Origin: Omphiscola glabra | Taxonomy: Eukaryota; Mollusca; Gastropoda; Lymnaeidae | Length of the DNA: 64,000 nucleotides | Direction of reading: 5' to 3' | NCBI GenBank assembly: GCA_964017045.1 | Contig: OZ024802.1 | Location: 28,606,793 to 28,670,792 of the forward strand | In this document: one piece after another, positions 21,375 through 32,551 of the stretch | Position numbering within the stretch: the stretch's first letter is position 1 | How the letters are laid out: each line of letters opens with the position of its first letter | The notes under the pieces: generated by a model | What the model saw: the letters and a program-made list of their open reading frames with translations, nothing else | What the model was told of the DNA's origin: nothing | Database searches by the model: none | Translations under genes and position numbers: made by a program

Positions 21375-21660
21375 ATTTCTTTATTATCATCTCACGTTTT
21401 AGCCTAGACTGCCCCCAGAATCTTCAGCCTAGACTGCGCCCAGAATCTTCAGCCTAGACTGCGCCCAGAATCTAATGGTTCACTGACTAATTGTATCCTT
21501 CTTAGATTCCTATATTATCATATCACGTTTCAGCCTAGACTGCCCCCCAGAATCTTCAGCCTAGACTGCGATCAGAATCTTCAGCCTAGACTGCGCCCAG
21601 AATCTTTAGCCTAGACTGAGCCCAGAATCTAATGGTACACTCACTAATTGTATCCTGTCT
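21375..21660. repeat. 24-bp repeat in a ~125-bp higher-order unit
   Basis: The 24-bp word 'cagcctagactgcgcccaga' + atctt occurs in two runs (21400-21475 and 21533-21632). Each run is flanked by 'agattNctatattatcatNtcacgtt' and 'aatggttcactNactaattg', so the whole block of about 125-165 bp has been duplicated with variable copy number inside. Confidence 0.85.
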
Positions 21661-21756
21661 TAGATTTCTACATTATCTGACAACGTTTCAGCAGGATCCA
21701 TTAAAAATAATAAAAAGATTCTCCTATCAAAATCTAGCACCGACTTCTTTGCATGA

Positions 21757-21966
21757 CTGCAGGGCTATGAGACTGCAGAGCTATGAGACCGCAGAGCTAT
21801 GAGACTGCAGAGCTATGAGACTGCAGGGCTATGAGACTGCAGGGCTATGAGACTGCAGAGCTATGAGACTGCAGAGCTATGAGACTGCAGGGCTATGAGA
21901 CTGCAGGGCTATGAGACTGCAGAGCTATGAGACTGCAGGGCTATGAGAATGCAGGGCTATGAGTAT
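21757..21966. repeat. 16-bp minisatellite, ~13 copies
   Basis: Copies of actgcagagctatgag and actgcagggctatgag. The agag and aggg types occur in a non-random order (pairs of each), suggesting amplification of two- or four-unit blocks. Confidence 0.93.
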
Positions 21967-22715
21967 AAGTGCAAAGAGATTTCCTCAAATAATGACGTTT
22001 GTACGGACGGACGTTAACGGTACGTTGCTCTGCTGTTTTTTCTCATCTCCGTTGAGGTTATTTTAAAAGTATTTTCCAGGTGAACTTTTAAAACTGATTC
22101 TATAAACCGCAAGTGGGAACAAAAAATGTTCGGTTACATGCCCTTGAGCAATTTATTTGTTGACATATTTTGTTATTACGATCGTTTGGCTATAATTATA
22201 ACTCCCGCTCCTCTTTTTAAAATATTTTAGCATGGCCTTGATGTGAAATATGTGCAGAGTTGTTTATGTTGTTTGTCTTGTACCGTAATTAAACTTCAAA
22301 CAAACAACTATTTAAATGACACACTTTGGAAACAAGGGGGGGGGGGGGCGATACCAATGATTAAATGTGATTTTCAAAGAACGATACCATAACTAGCGCC
22401 ATCTACAAGTAATCCTTTTTTAATACTTTAAATTCTGATACAAAAGTACAAACCCAAATATACAACTGCACCGAACAGCGGGCAAATTTGTATCCAGTCG
22501 CCTCGTTAAATGAAGCTCCTAAATCTTAATGGGATTTTTAAAGAAAACGATTCAGCGACTGAAATCGAATCAATTGATATGTTACAAGTGCGTTCCTTGA
22601 ATGGATGTTTTGTTAAGTGACTTAAGTACATTGGAGGTTCTCGCATAGCCGCCGCCATTACTCGGCGGGTCATCTCTAGTGTAAGGATGATGCGTAAATG
22701 TGTAAATGTTTATCC
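21967..22715. other. Spacer
   Basis: AT-rich, with a 12-nt poly-G run at 22337-22348. No gene supported. Confidence 0.4.
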
Positions 22716-22717
22716 AA

Positions 22718-22724
22718 CACAAAC

Positions 22725-22755
<31 letters not shown>

Positions 22756-22805
22756 AACGCGCGCGCGCAACACTCACACACACAAATACACACACACACA
22801 CACAA
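22718..22805. repeat. (CA)n/(CG)n microsatellite
   Basis: Alternating purine-pyrimidine (acacac, cgcgcg) stretches, which favour Z-DNA. Confidence 0.9.
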
Positions 22806-22925
22806 CAATCCCGCACAGGTAGTTTCTGAAAGGCAGTGTTAAGGTTTGAATGGACATCTTTTAAGCCTCGTGAGTCTTGTCAGCTTGAAGGTCTCTCGGC
22901 AAGGTCCCAGTGAAAGTCGCATTTA

Positions 22926-23073
22926 TATAGTTCTCAACCTTCCTAATGCCGCGACCCTTTAACACAGTCCCTCATGTTGTGGCGACCCCCCCCCCCCAAG
23001 CCATAAAATTGTTTTTGTTTCTACTTCATAACTGTAGAGTATGGGTCGCGACCCACAGGACTGAGAACCGCTG
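22926..23073 (+). mobile_element. SPIN-like hAT MITE, copy C (internally deleted)
   Basis: 148 bp. Left end tagttctcaaccttcctaat, right end cgcgacccacaggactgaga + accgctg. The middle 'gatggtcttaggcgacccctgtgaaagggtcg' segment of other copies is missing. The family's short C run has grown to 12 C at 22986-22997. Confidence 0.85.
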
Positions 23074-23352
23074 CCCTAGAAGGTCATTATAGTTTCATCC
23101 TTGAAAAACTTCTAGACATTTTCTACGTAGAAACTTATTGAAGCATTTAGCGTTCTGGAAGTCGTAAGCAAACGGTTCTACGCTTTGGCAAAAAAAAAAA
23201 AAAAAAACAATAAAAAAAAGCGTTAAAATTATTTAGCCGTTTATGGAGAGCGCAACAATTCTCTTTCAGTCGGTTTTTTAAATTTTAAAATTAATTATTT
23301 TTTTTGACGCGGTAATTCTATAACCCATAATAATTTATGTGGCACCCACCAC

Positions 23353-23552
23353 CAGGGCCGACCCTAACAATTGCGGGGCCCTATGCGAAACGGATTGCGC
23401 GGGGCCCATTCTGGGTAGAGGATAAGGATAATAAGTGAAAATTAAGATTTTGTATTAGAAAATAAATTCGGGGCGGGGCCTATGAAAGTGCGGGGCCCAC
23501 TGCGGCCGCATAGGTTGCAGTGGCCTAAGGCCGGCGATGCCCATCCACTATA
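23353..23552 (+). mobile_element. Probable hAT-type MITE, 'cagggccgaccc' ends
   Basis: Starts cagggccgaccctaacaatt and ends cctaaggccggcgatg; inside are two 'ggggccc' blocks. The flanking 8-mers cccaccac and cccatcca are only loosely alike. Ends resemble other GC-rich hAT MITEs but the assignment is tentative. Confidence 0.5.
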
Positions 23553-24140
23553 CTGTAATTTAAAATAAAGGAAAATAACTTTCTTATCTAAGGGATCGTT
23601 GGCAAATTACGTCACCCTCAGGGGGGAGAAGGGGGGTCGAGAATTTTTGACTCTTTGCGACAGGGGGGGGGGCGTTGAAAGGCTTGACGTCACTAGATAT
23701 ATTTTTAAATTTAAAGTTATTTAAATCTAACATTTCCTAATTTTGAAAATTTTTATGTCATTAATTTCTTTTAAAAAACAATTTAATGTGAGTTCGTAAT
23801 TTGCCTCAGGTATTATAGGTACCGTGAAACTCAGTCGCGCACACTTTCTGTGCATATCGAAAAAATGATGCAAATACTGTTGTGGTCATGTTACATTCGG
23901 CCTGGGGATGACACAATAGAGATACAAAACAAGCCACGTATCGTAAACAAATGTACGGGAAATGACGCCCTCCACAAAAAAGTGCAAACCCATTGTCGAC
24001 CAAACCACACTCATGCGCACCATTCTCCCCCCCCCCCCCGGCTTTCCAAAGCCAGTGCTATTGATAATACAATCTATTTCAGTTCATATACACCCACATG
24101 TTTACCCGGAGAGCTAATCACATCACTACTTTTCATAGAT
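23553..24140. other. Spacer
   Basis: Poly-G/C runs at 23664-23672 and 24029-24039. An apparent frame at 23850-24194 drifts into CA repeats and is not supported. Confidence 0.35.
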
Positions 24141-24142
24141 GT

Positions 24143-24236
24143 ATTCACACACACACACACCTACACACCACCCACACACGCGCGCACACATTAAACCCAC
24201 ACACATATTAAACCCACAAAGACACACATTTTTACA
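24143..24236. repeat. CA-rich microsatellite with 'acattaaacccacac' repeats
   Basis: (AC)n plus two to three copies of cacacattaaacccacac. Confidence 0.8.
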
Positions 24237-24275
24237 CAGAGTTGCGCACAACAACACCATTTAAATCCCCTGATC

Positions 24276-24308
24276 ATGGCGCGGTTTTTGCTCTCCAACG
24301 GCTTTCTG
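24276..24308 (+). CDS. Very weak candidate first-exon coding end
   Basis: ATG at 24276 (context atcATGg) followed by ten codons (MARFLLSNGFL) ending exactly at a consensus donor CTG|gtaagc. The peptide looks like the beginning of a signal sequence. Only the donor and the start context support it. Confidence 0.12.
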
Positions 24309-24469
24309 GTAAGCCGTCCAATCACACAACAGGTTTAGATCTATTAGGTCGGACTTCATTGGTCAGGTCACTGTCCTCGGGCGGTGGTTCTCATCAATCA
24401 ACCTGCGACCACTACAATATAACCACAATTCCGAAAACGATTTGCATGTTTACAACGGGGTATTGAAAG

Positions 24470-24800
24470 AATGTTTTTTGAAGGTATTTCATAACGTGAC
24501 AGAAGCTATTTTATAACGTGACAGGTATTTTATAAGGTGACAGAAGGTATTTTATAACGTGACAGAAGTTATTTTTATAATTTAAACGTGGAAGAAGCTA
24601 TTTCAATTTCATACCGTGACAGAAGGTATTTTATAACGTGACAGAAGCTATTTTATAAAGTGACAGGAGGTATTTTATAATTTAAACGTGACAGAAGCTA
24701 TTTCAATTTCATAACGTGACAGAAGGTATTTTATACGTGACAGAAGGTATTTTATAACGCGACAAAAGGTATTTTATAACGTGACAGAAGGTACAAAAAC
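24470..24800. repeat. 22-bp repeat (ttttataacgtgacagaagg + ta)
   Basis: About thirteen copies with variable insertions (tttaaacg, atttcaat). It abuts the much larger 21-bp array and shares the core 'gtgaca-gaa-gtatt' with it. Confidence 0.88.
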
Positions 24801-24824
24801 ATTTAAATAAGTATAATTTAAGGT

Positions 24825-27137
24825 AAATGTTGGTATTGTGACGCAAAATTTTGGTATTGTAACACACAATATTAGTATTGTGACACAGAATGTTAGTATT
24901 GTGACACAGAATGTTAGTATTGTGACACAGAATGTTAGTATTGTAACACACAATATTAGTATTGTGACACAGAATGTTAGTATTGTGACACACAATATTA
25001 GTATTGTGACACACATTTTGGTATTGTAACACACAATATTAGTATTGTAACACAAAATGTTAGTATTGTTACACAGAATGTTAGTATTGTGACACAGAAT
25101 GTTAGTATTGTGACACAGAATGTTAGTATTGTGACACATAATATTAGTATTGTGACACAGAATGTTAGTATTGTAACACACAATATTAGTATTGTGACAC
25201 GGAATGTTAGTATTGTGACACAGAATGTTAGTATTGTGACACACATTTTGGTATTGTAACACACAATAATAGTATTGTAACACACAATGTTGGTATTGTG
25301 ACACAGAATGTTAGTATTGTGACACAGAATGTTAGTATTGTGACACAGAATGTTAGTATTGTGACACAGAATGTTAGTATTGTGACACAGAATGTTAGTA
25401 TTGTGACACAACTTGTTGGTATTGTGACACAGAATGTTGGTATTGTGACACAGAATGTTAGTATTGTAACACAGAATGTTAGTATTGTGACACAGAATGT
25501 TAGTATTGTAACACACAATATTAGTATTGTGACACAGAATGTTAGTATTGTGACACACAATATTAGTATTGTGACACACATTTTGGTATTGTAACACACA
25601 ATTTTAGTATTGTAACACACAATGTTAGTATTGTGACACAGAATGTTAGTATTGTGACACAGAATGTTAGTATTGTGACACAGAATGTTAGTATTGTGAC
25701 ACAGAATGTTAGTATTGTGACACATAATATTAGTATTGTGACACACATTATTAGTATTGTAACACACAATGTTAGTATTGTGACACAGAATGTTAGTATT
25801 GTGACACAGAATGTTAGTATTGTGACACAGAATGTTAGTATTGTGACACAGAATGTTAGTATTGTGACACAGAATGTTAGTATTGTGACACAGAATGATA
25901 GTATTGTGACACAAATTGTTGGTATTGTGACACAGAATGTTGGTATTGTGACACAGAATGTTAGTATTGTAACACAGAATGTTAGTATTGTGACACAGAA
26001 TGTTAGTATTGTGACACAGAATGTTAGTATTGTGACACAGAATGTTAGTATTGTGACACATAATATTAGTATTGTGACACAGAATGTTAGTATTGTAACA
26101 CACAATATTAGTATTGTGACACAGAATGTTAGTATTGTGACACACAATATTAGAATTGTGACACACATTTTGGTATTGTAACACACAATATTAGTATTGT
26201 AACACACAATGTTAGTATTGTGACACAGAATGTTAGTATTGTGACACAGAATGTTAGTATTGTGACACAGAATGTTAGTATTGTGACACAGAATGTTAGT
26301 ATTGTGACACAGAATGATAGTATTGTGACACAAATTGTTGGTATTGTGACACAGAATGTTGGTATTGTGACACAGAATGTCAGTATTGTAACACAGAATG
26401 TTAGTATTGTGACACAGAATGTTAGTATTGTGACACATAATATTAGTATTGTGACACAGAATGTTAGTATTGTGACACATAATATTAGTATTGTGACACA
26501 GAATGTTAGTATTGTGACATAAATTGTTGGTATTGTGACACAAAGTGTTAGTATTATGACACATAATATTAGTATTGTGACACAGAATGTTAGTATTGTG
26601 ACACAAATTGTTGGTATTGTGACACAAAATGCTGGTATTGTGACACAAAATTTAGGTATTGTGACACAAAGTGTTGGTATTGTGACACAAAATGTTAGTA
26701 ATGTGACACAAACTGTTAGTATTGTGACACAAAGTGTTGGTAGTGTGACATAAATTGTTGGTATTGTGACACAAAGTGTTAGTATTATGACACAAAATGT
26801 TAGTATTGTGACACAAAATGTTAGTATTGTGACACAAATATCTGTATTGTGACACAAAATGTTGCTATTGTGACACAAAATGTTGCTATTGTGACACAAA
26901 ATGTTAGTATTGTGACACAAAATGTCTGTATTGTGACACAAAATGTTGCTATTGTGACACTAAATGTTAGTATTGTGACACAAATTTTGGTATTGTGACA
27001 CAAAATATTGGTATTGTGATACAAAATGTTGGTATTGTGACACAAAATGTTGGTATTGTGACACAAATGTTAGTATTGTGACACAAATGTTGGTATTGTG
27101 ACACAAAATGTTGGTATTGTGACACAAAATGTTAGCC
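24825..27137. repeat. 21-bp satellite array, ~110 copies, with higher-order repeats
   Basis: Unit attgtgacacagaatgttag + t. Common variants: aacacacaatattagt, acacaaaatgttggt, and a 20-bp unit acacattttggtattgta. The 20-bp variant recurs at about 25011, 25241, 25576 and 26163, always followed by 'acacacaat', marking repeated duplication of blocks. The right third (26,500-27,130) carries mainly the caaa variant. Long frames on both strands (up to 361 codons, e.g. ILCHNTN on the minus strand) exist because 21 = 7 codons and switch frame at each 20-bp unit; they are not genes. Confidence 0.97.
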
Positions 27138-27530
27138 AAATCTTGGGGGGGTGGGGGAATTGCCACTCTTTATTCTTATTGCGGGCGCCCGTGCCCCCAA
27201 CCCACCCCCTAATGCAGCATAGAAAATTATGTTCATCCTACCAGCCTGTGCCCATCACGTGTTTACAAACTGTGCAGATATTGCGTCCCAGGCTACGGGC
27301 CCGTGAGATCACATGTCACCCCCGAACGAAATAACGCTCATTTATACCGCCCTAACGCGCCCAGTGGGCGCTAGATTCATTGGCCATCGACCAGGCGCAG
27401 TAAACAGTGGTTTATTCATTCACCTGTCACAGCTTCATTAACCACCCCCCCACCCTCATTTCACTTTTAATCAGCCGTAAGGATGGTCTATTTAAGGCAA
27501 ACCGAGACAGGATGCATTATATAGCGATAT
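27138..27530. other. Spacer
   Basis: GC-richer unique sequence with short C runs (27445-27455). No supported gene. Confidence 0.35.
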
Positions 27531-27531
27531 A

Positions 27532-27970
27532 AGGGGTATTTTATAGTGAAATAAAGGGTATTTTATAGTGAAATAAGGGGTATTTTATAGTTAAATAAGA
27601 GGTATTTTACAGCGAAATAATTGTGTATTTTATAACGAAATAAGGGGTATTTTATAGCGAAATAAAGGGTATTTAATAGCGAAATAAGGGGTATTTTACA
27701 GCGAAATAAGGGGTATTTTATAAAGAAACACGAGGTATTTTATATGGAGAAAAAAGTTTATTATAATGAGATGAGTAATTATGAGGAGACGAAGGGTAAT
27801 TAAAAGGAGACGGCTCCTAACAAAGAGAGAAAAAAGTTTATTTTATAAGGAGACAATGGGTAATCATGAGGAGAGGATATGTAATTATGAAGATAATTTT
27901 TAAAAGTTAAAAAAAATCAGACCAAGGGTAATTATAGGGAGACAGGGGGATATTTTATAGCGGGGAGGAG
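27532..27970. repeat. 22-bp repeat (ggtattttatagcgaaataa + gg), degrading rightward
   Basis: About nine good copies to 27735, then diverged copies of 'ggagacaagggtaattatga' to 27,970. The core ggtattttata is shared with the array at 24,470 on the other side of the 21-bp satellite. Confidence 0.85.
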
Positions 27971-28448
27971 ACATTGATACAGCGCAATGTATGCTAAGTT
28001 GTCTACTACTGGAGGCGCCACAGTAAATAGCAATTTAAAGAAAACCTGCAAATTCAAGGGGGGGGGGACTAATACCCCACCCTGCCCTACCCAAATGACG
28101 TCCCCCGTTAGCCACTAAATATTCGATCGCTCGTTCTCATCTACAAAGTCAGGTGACATAGTGCATATTCAAATGATATAACTTCTAGTATATTTCAGTA
28201 GTTTAACTACTTCTAAGAAGAACAAAGTTTTTCGTATAAATCCTACATTAAAAAGGCATGTTTTGTGTTGACTCAGCGATGGCTACTGTTCTTAAAAGAA
28301 ATCATCGCATCACATTTACGTCATCAGCCCTTTGAAAAACAAAGGAAAAAAAACCCGGAAAATTAGAGGTTGGTGGTGGGCACGCGTGGCCCGGAATTGT
28401 ACCGAGAATTGTAAGACAATATTCCTGCTCATAAAGCAAACTTGGAGT

Positions 28449-28664
28449 TGCTAGAGCAGTGGTTCTAATCCTTCCTAATGCCACGACCCTTTAATACAGA
28501 TCCTCGTGTTGTGGCGACCCCCCAACTACAAATTATTTTCGTTGCTCCTACATAAATGTAGAGCATATATATTGTTTTCCAATGGTCTTAGGCGACCCCT
28601 GTGAAAGGGTCGTTCGACCCCCAAAGGGGTCGCGACGCACGGGTTGAGAACCGCTGTGCTAGAG
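28449..28664 (+). mobile_element. SPIN-like hAT MITE, copy D, perfect 8-bp target duplication
   Basis: Element 28457-28656 (200 bp), cagtggttctaatccttcct ... cgggttgagaaccgctg. Flanked by identical tgctagag at 28449-28456 and 28657-28664. It is one of the most complete copies, including 'gacccctgtgaaagggtcgt' and 'cgacccccaaaggggtcgcg'. Confidence 0.95.
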
Positions 28665-29190
28665 GATTAAAAATAACCCAACAAACTTTTATGCTAACTT
28701 CGCTGTTGTTCTTGTGCTTCTTTCCGGCTGGGTTTGTGGCAAAAATCTTCAGACGGCTAATTGATCCACTTCCCGTCCACCTATCGCGCTGAAACTTGGC
28801 ACATGAACTCGTTACCAATAACAACACATTCTTTCAAATTTAAGCTCCCACCCCCACCCAAATAAATAAATAAAAAATTAAATAAATAAGTCTTTCCTGT
28901 TCCTCAAAAGGAGAGGTGAAGGAAATATGATGACACTGATTTCACGAAATAAAATCCCCGACAATAGCGCTAAATGAGATTCTTTAAAAAAAAAAAAATA
29001 TCGCAAGTGCGTTTGGTGCGTAATATTTTATTTTGTTTTGTCTGAAAAAGTTGGTGTAAAGAATCTTCAGCGTAAAAAAACAAAAAAAGTGGGTGGGAAG
29101 TTAGAATATTAATACGAAATACAATTTTGTTTAAGAATATATATAAAGGATTTACACGAAAAACTTTGTTTTTAAGGGTTGCTTATATTT
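28665..29190 (+). repeat. Dispersed repeat family R1, longest copy
   Basis: Shares 'ttcgctgttgttcttg...ctttctggctggg' and 'cggctaattgatccacttcc' with 63,850-64,000, and 'ggaaatatgatg.cact', 'tttcacgaaataaaat' and 'gtgtttggtgcgtaatattt' with 52,300-52,410. No ends defined. The SPIN-like copy D sits directly at its left edge. Confidence 0.65.
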
Positions 29191-29191
29191 C

Positions 29192-29672
29192 AATGACAAA
29201 CACTCATGGGACTAAGGAGAGGAATAGACGTGATGTGGAGTAATGAATGCAATAATTCTACGACAGTATTATTGTACGAATGTGACAATGACAAACACTC
29301 ATGGGACTAAGGAGAGGAATAGACGTGATGTGGAGTCAAGGAATGCAATAATTCTACGACAGTATAATTGTACGAATGTGACAATGACAAACACTCATGG
29401 GACTAAGGAGAGGAATAGACGTGATGTGGAGTCAAGGAATGCAATAATTCCTCGACAGTATTATTGTACGAATGTGACAATCACAAACACTCATGGGACA
29501 AAGGAGAGGAATAGACGTGATGTGGAGTCAAGGAATGCAATAATTCTACGACAGTATTATTGTACGAATGTGACAATGACAAACACTCATGGGTATAAGG
29601 AGAAGAACAGACGTGATGTGGAGTCAAGGAATGCAATAATTCTACGACAGTATTATTGTACGAATGTGACAT
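29192..29672. repeat. 96-bp minisatellite, 5 copies
   Basis: Five copies of a 96-bp unit that begins atgacaaacactcatgggac and includes gtgatgtggagtcaaggaat. 96 = 32 codons, so a 158-codon plus-strand frame (29243-29719) stays open. Copies are nearly identical; the first lacks one base. Confidence 0.93.
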
Positions 29673-30130
29673 TCCTGAAACATTACCCCGACCCTGCAAC
29701 AATTCCCCCCCCCCCATGATTTGTTACATTTTCTTATTAAAAGGGTCGGAAACTCAATGGCATTACGTTTATGGACATATATTTTTAAATCTTCGTAATT
29801 TTTATGGACTAGTATATAATTTTCTTATAAACACACACTCTTAATATAAAGAAATATATTTTTGAAAATATGACCCCCTCCCCTTTCCCCGCCCCCCCTC
29901 GAAAGCTCTGGATACGACTATGAAATAAATCATGACACTTCCTTATGACAGCAGGATAATTATGATTATGTTTTTATCACGGCATATGAATCTGATAGCA
30001 TTTTCTAGCGTTGGCTTTTGTTGTTGTTGTCTTTCTCATCGGTGTTGAACTTCTCCCGGTTTAATGATCATCCAAATACAAATCAAAGAAAAGAAGTGAA
30101 AGCAAATGTCGAAATCACCCCATTAGGCTC
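29673..30130. other. Spacer
   Basis: AT-rich, poly-C at 29706-29716. No gene supported. Confidence 0.4.
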
Positions 30131-30136
30131 CAAAAC

Positions 30137-30139
30137 TTG

Positions 30140-30170
<31 letters not shown>

Positions 30171-30171
30171 G
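30137..30171. repeat. (GTT)n microsatellite
   Basis: About eleven GTT triplets. Confidence 0.95.
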
Positions 30172-30225
30172 CTTTTTAATGTTTTGTGTGCAGGTTCTCA
30201 TTCTGTTACGGACATCCTGAAGATT

Positions 30226-31068
30226 TGACGGACTTTTACGGACACGTCATTTCATGCCAAAGTTGATTTTACGGACACGTCATTTCATGCCAAAGTTGAT
30301 TTTACGGACACGTCATTTCATGCCAAAGTTGATTTTACGGACACGTCATTTCATGCCAAAGTTGTTTTTACGAATACGTCATTTCATGCCAAAGTTGTTT
30401 ACGGACAAGTCATTTCATGCCAAAGTTGTTTACTGACACGTCATTTCATGCCAAAGTTGTTTACGGACACGTCATTTCATGCCAAAGTTGTTTTTACGGA
30501 CACGTCATTTCATGCCAAAGTTGTTTTTACGGACACGTCATTTCATGCCAAAGTTGTTTTTACGGACACGTCATTTCATGCCAAAGTTTTTTTACGGTCA
30601 CGTCATTTCATGCCAAAGTTGTTTTTACGAATACGTCATTTCATGCCAAAGTTGTTTACGGACAAGTCATTTCATGCCAAAGTTGTTTACTGACACGTCA
30701 TTTCATGCCAAGTTGTTTACGGACACGTCATTTCATGCCAAAGTTGTTTTTTACGAACACATCCTTTCATGCCAAAGTTGTTTTTTACGGACACGTCATT
30801 TCATGCCAAAGTTGTTTACGGACACGTCATTTCATGCCAAAGTTGTTTACGGACACGTCATTTCATGCCAAAGTTGTTTACGGACACATCATTTCATGCC
30901 AAAGTTGTTTACGGACACGTCATTTCATGCCAAGTTGTTTACGGACACGTCATTTCATGCCAAGTTGTTTACGGACACGTCATTTCATGCCAAAGCTGTT
31001 TACGGACACGTCATTTCATGCCAAAGTTGTTTACGTCAATTCATGCCAAAGTTGTTTACGGACAGTCC
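30226..31068. repeat. 31-33-bp minisatellite, ~27 copies
   Basis: Unit acggacacgtcatttcatgc + caaagttgttt, length varying by the number of T residues. A block with the variants 'acgaatacgtc', 'acggacaagtc' and 'actgacacgtc' in that order occurs at 30,369-30,442 and again at 30,628-30,700, a ~258-bp higher-order duplication. Each unit contains ACGTCA and ATGCC. Plus-strand frames reading HFMPKLFTDTS are artefacts. Confidence 0.95.
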
Positions 31069-31149
31069 GTAACTTTAAGGAGGGCCACGCAACCCTGGTT
31101 GTAAGACATGGGTACTCAGAAAAACCAACCTTTGATAAATTATGTAATT

Positions 31150-31332
31150 TTATTTTTATGCAGTCAATTTATTTATCCAGTCATTGGGATTTATGCAGAC
31201 AATTCATTTATCCAGTCATTTGGATTGATCCAGATATTGGGATTCATTCAGTCTTTGGGATTTATGCCGTCTCTTGTATTTATCCAGTTATTGGGATTCA
31301 TCCAGTCATTGGGATTAAGCAGTCAATTCATT
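31150..31332. repeat. ~18-bp repeat (tccagtcattgggattta)
   Basis: Eight to nine degenerate copies. Confidence 0.8.
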
Positions 31333-31735
31333 TATTGTCTATGTAAAATCAGTTGGAACTCGTTATGAACGCTTTGTTTAGGTGCTCAGAAAAACTTTTC
31401 CCCCGAAAACTTTACTGTAAAATACAACAACAACAACAAAAAAACACACCAAAAAACCACCCACACTTTCCTAATGTTGCGCAAATTGATTATCTCTCAC
31501 TTTAGAGGATTGGAGCGCAAATGAGCCAACTCCCGTTTTTCTCTCGTCCTTTACATGGGTTTTCACTTTATTTTCACACGCCAGGAGGGATGGAAAAGGC
31601 CGGGTGGTGGTGTGTGTGTGTGTGTAGTTTATAGCAGGTTCAAACACTAAAGCTATTTAAATGTTTTCAGCTTTCAAAGAAGAATGGAGCATCTAAAGTG
31701 CCGCGTTCAAAAGGCAACAGCAACAACAGCAACCT
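31333..31735. other. Spacer
   Basis: Contains (caa)n at 31,420-31,440 and (tg)n at 31,608-31,624; no gene supported. Confidence 0.4.
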
Positions 31736-31737
31736 TT

Positions 31738-32228
31738 TACGTTGGACCATTGTATCATGGGATATCAACGCCTCCAGATTGTATCATGGGAAATCAACGC
31801 CTCCAGATTGTATCATGGGATATCAACTCCTCCAGCACGCGGCGATGCATAAAGTCACAATGTAGCGTTGCTGACCATTGTATCATGGGATATCAACTCC
31901 TCCAGATTGTATTATGGGATATCAACTCCTCCAGATTGTATCATGGGATATCAACTCCTCCAGCACGCGGCGATGCATAAAGTCACAATGTAGCGTTGCT
32001 GACCATTGTATCATGGGATATCAACTCCTCCAGATTGTATCATGGGATATCAACTCCTCCAGATTGTATCATGGGATATCAACTCCTCCAGCACGCGGCG
32101 ATGCATAAAGTCACAATGTAGCGTTGCTGACCATTGTATCATGGGATATCAACTCCTCCAGATTGTATCATGGGATATCAACTCCTCCAGCACGCGGCGA
32201 TGCATAAAGTCACAATGTAGCGTTGCTG
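31738..32228. repeat. 29-bp repeat nested in 128-bp higher-order repeat
   Basis: A 29-bp unit (gtatcatgggatatcaactc + ctccagatt) is tandem two or three times and followed by a fixed ~40-bp block 'cacgcggcgatgcataaagt...gttgctgacc'. The block occurs at 31836, 31964, 32092 and 32191: spacings 128, 128 and 99, i.e. the last period has lost one 29-bp unit. Strong sequence identity. Confidence 0.95.
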
Positions 32229-32550
32229 CGTCATCATTTTTAAAAATTATATGAGCGAACGCTTTCATTAAATTAAAAAAAATATTTTTTTTTTACTAGT
32301 TAATCTACCCGCCTTTACTCGGGTTTGTAAAGCTTTATCAGTGTACACGTAAATTAATCGCCCTAACAAAAAAGACTTCACTTAAATACCAGTTAGTTTA
32401 TTTTTAATTATCCAATAAAAATCCAGATTTAAATAAAATAAACACTTTATTGGCTAAATCCACGTGGTGATGGGGTGTCGAAAAAACAACAACCTAATTA
32501 ATTTGTTTTCATTCTTCACTGTTGCTGTTTTTTTAAGTGCAGGAAATCAG
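32229..32550. other. AT-rich spacer
   Basis: No array or gene seen. Confidence 0.4.
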
Positions 32551-32551
32551 A

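Noticed and set aside
25563..26648. Minus-strand frame of 361 codons (and others of 318, 263, 199 codons) in the 21-bp array
   Set aside because: The frame is open only because the stop-free unit is 21 bp; the peptide is a heptad repeat that switches frame at each 20-bp unit, and the opposite strand is equally open.
30226..31068. CRISPR-like regular repeat of ~31 bp
   Set aside because: Units are directly adjacent with no unique spacers; it is an ordinary minisatellite.
31738..32228. CRISPR array (29-bp repeats with a spacer-like block)
   Set aside because: The 'spacers' are absent or identical between periods, there are no cas genes and the context is eukaryotic.
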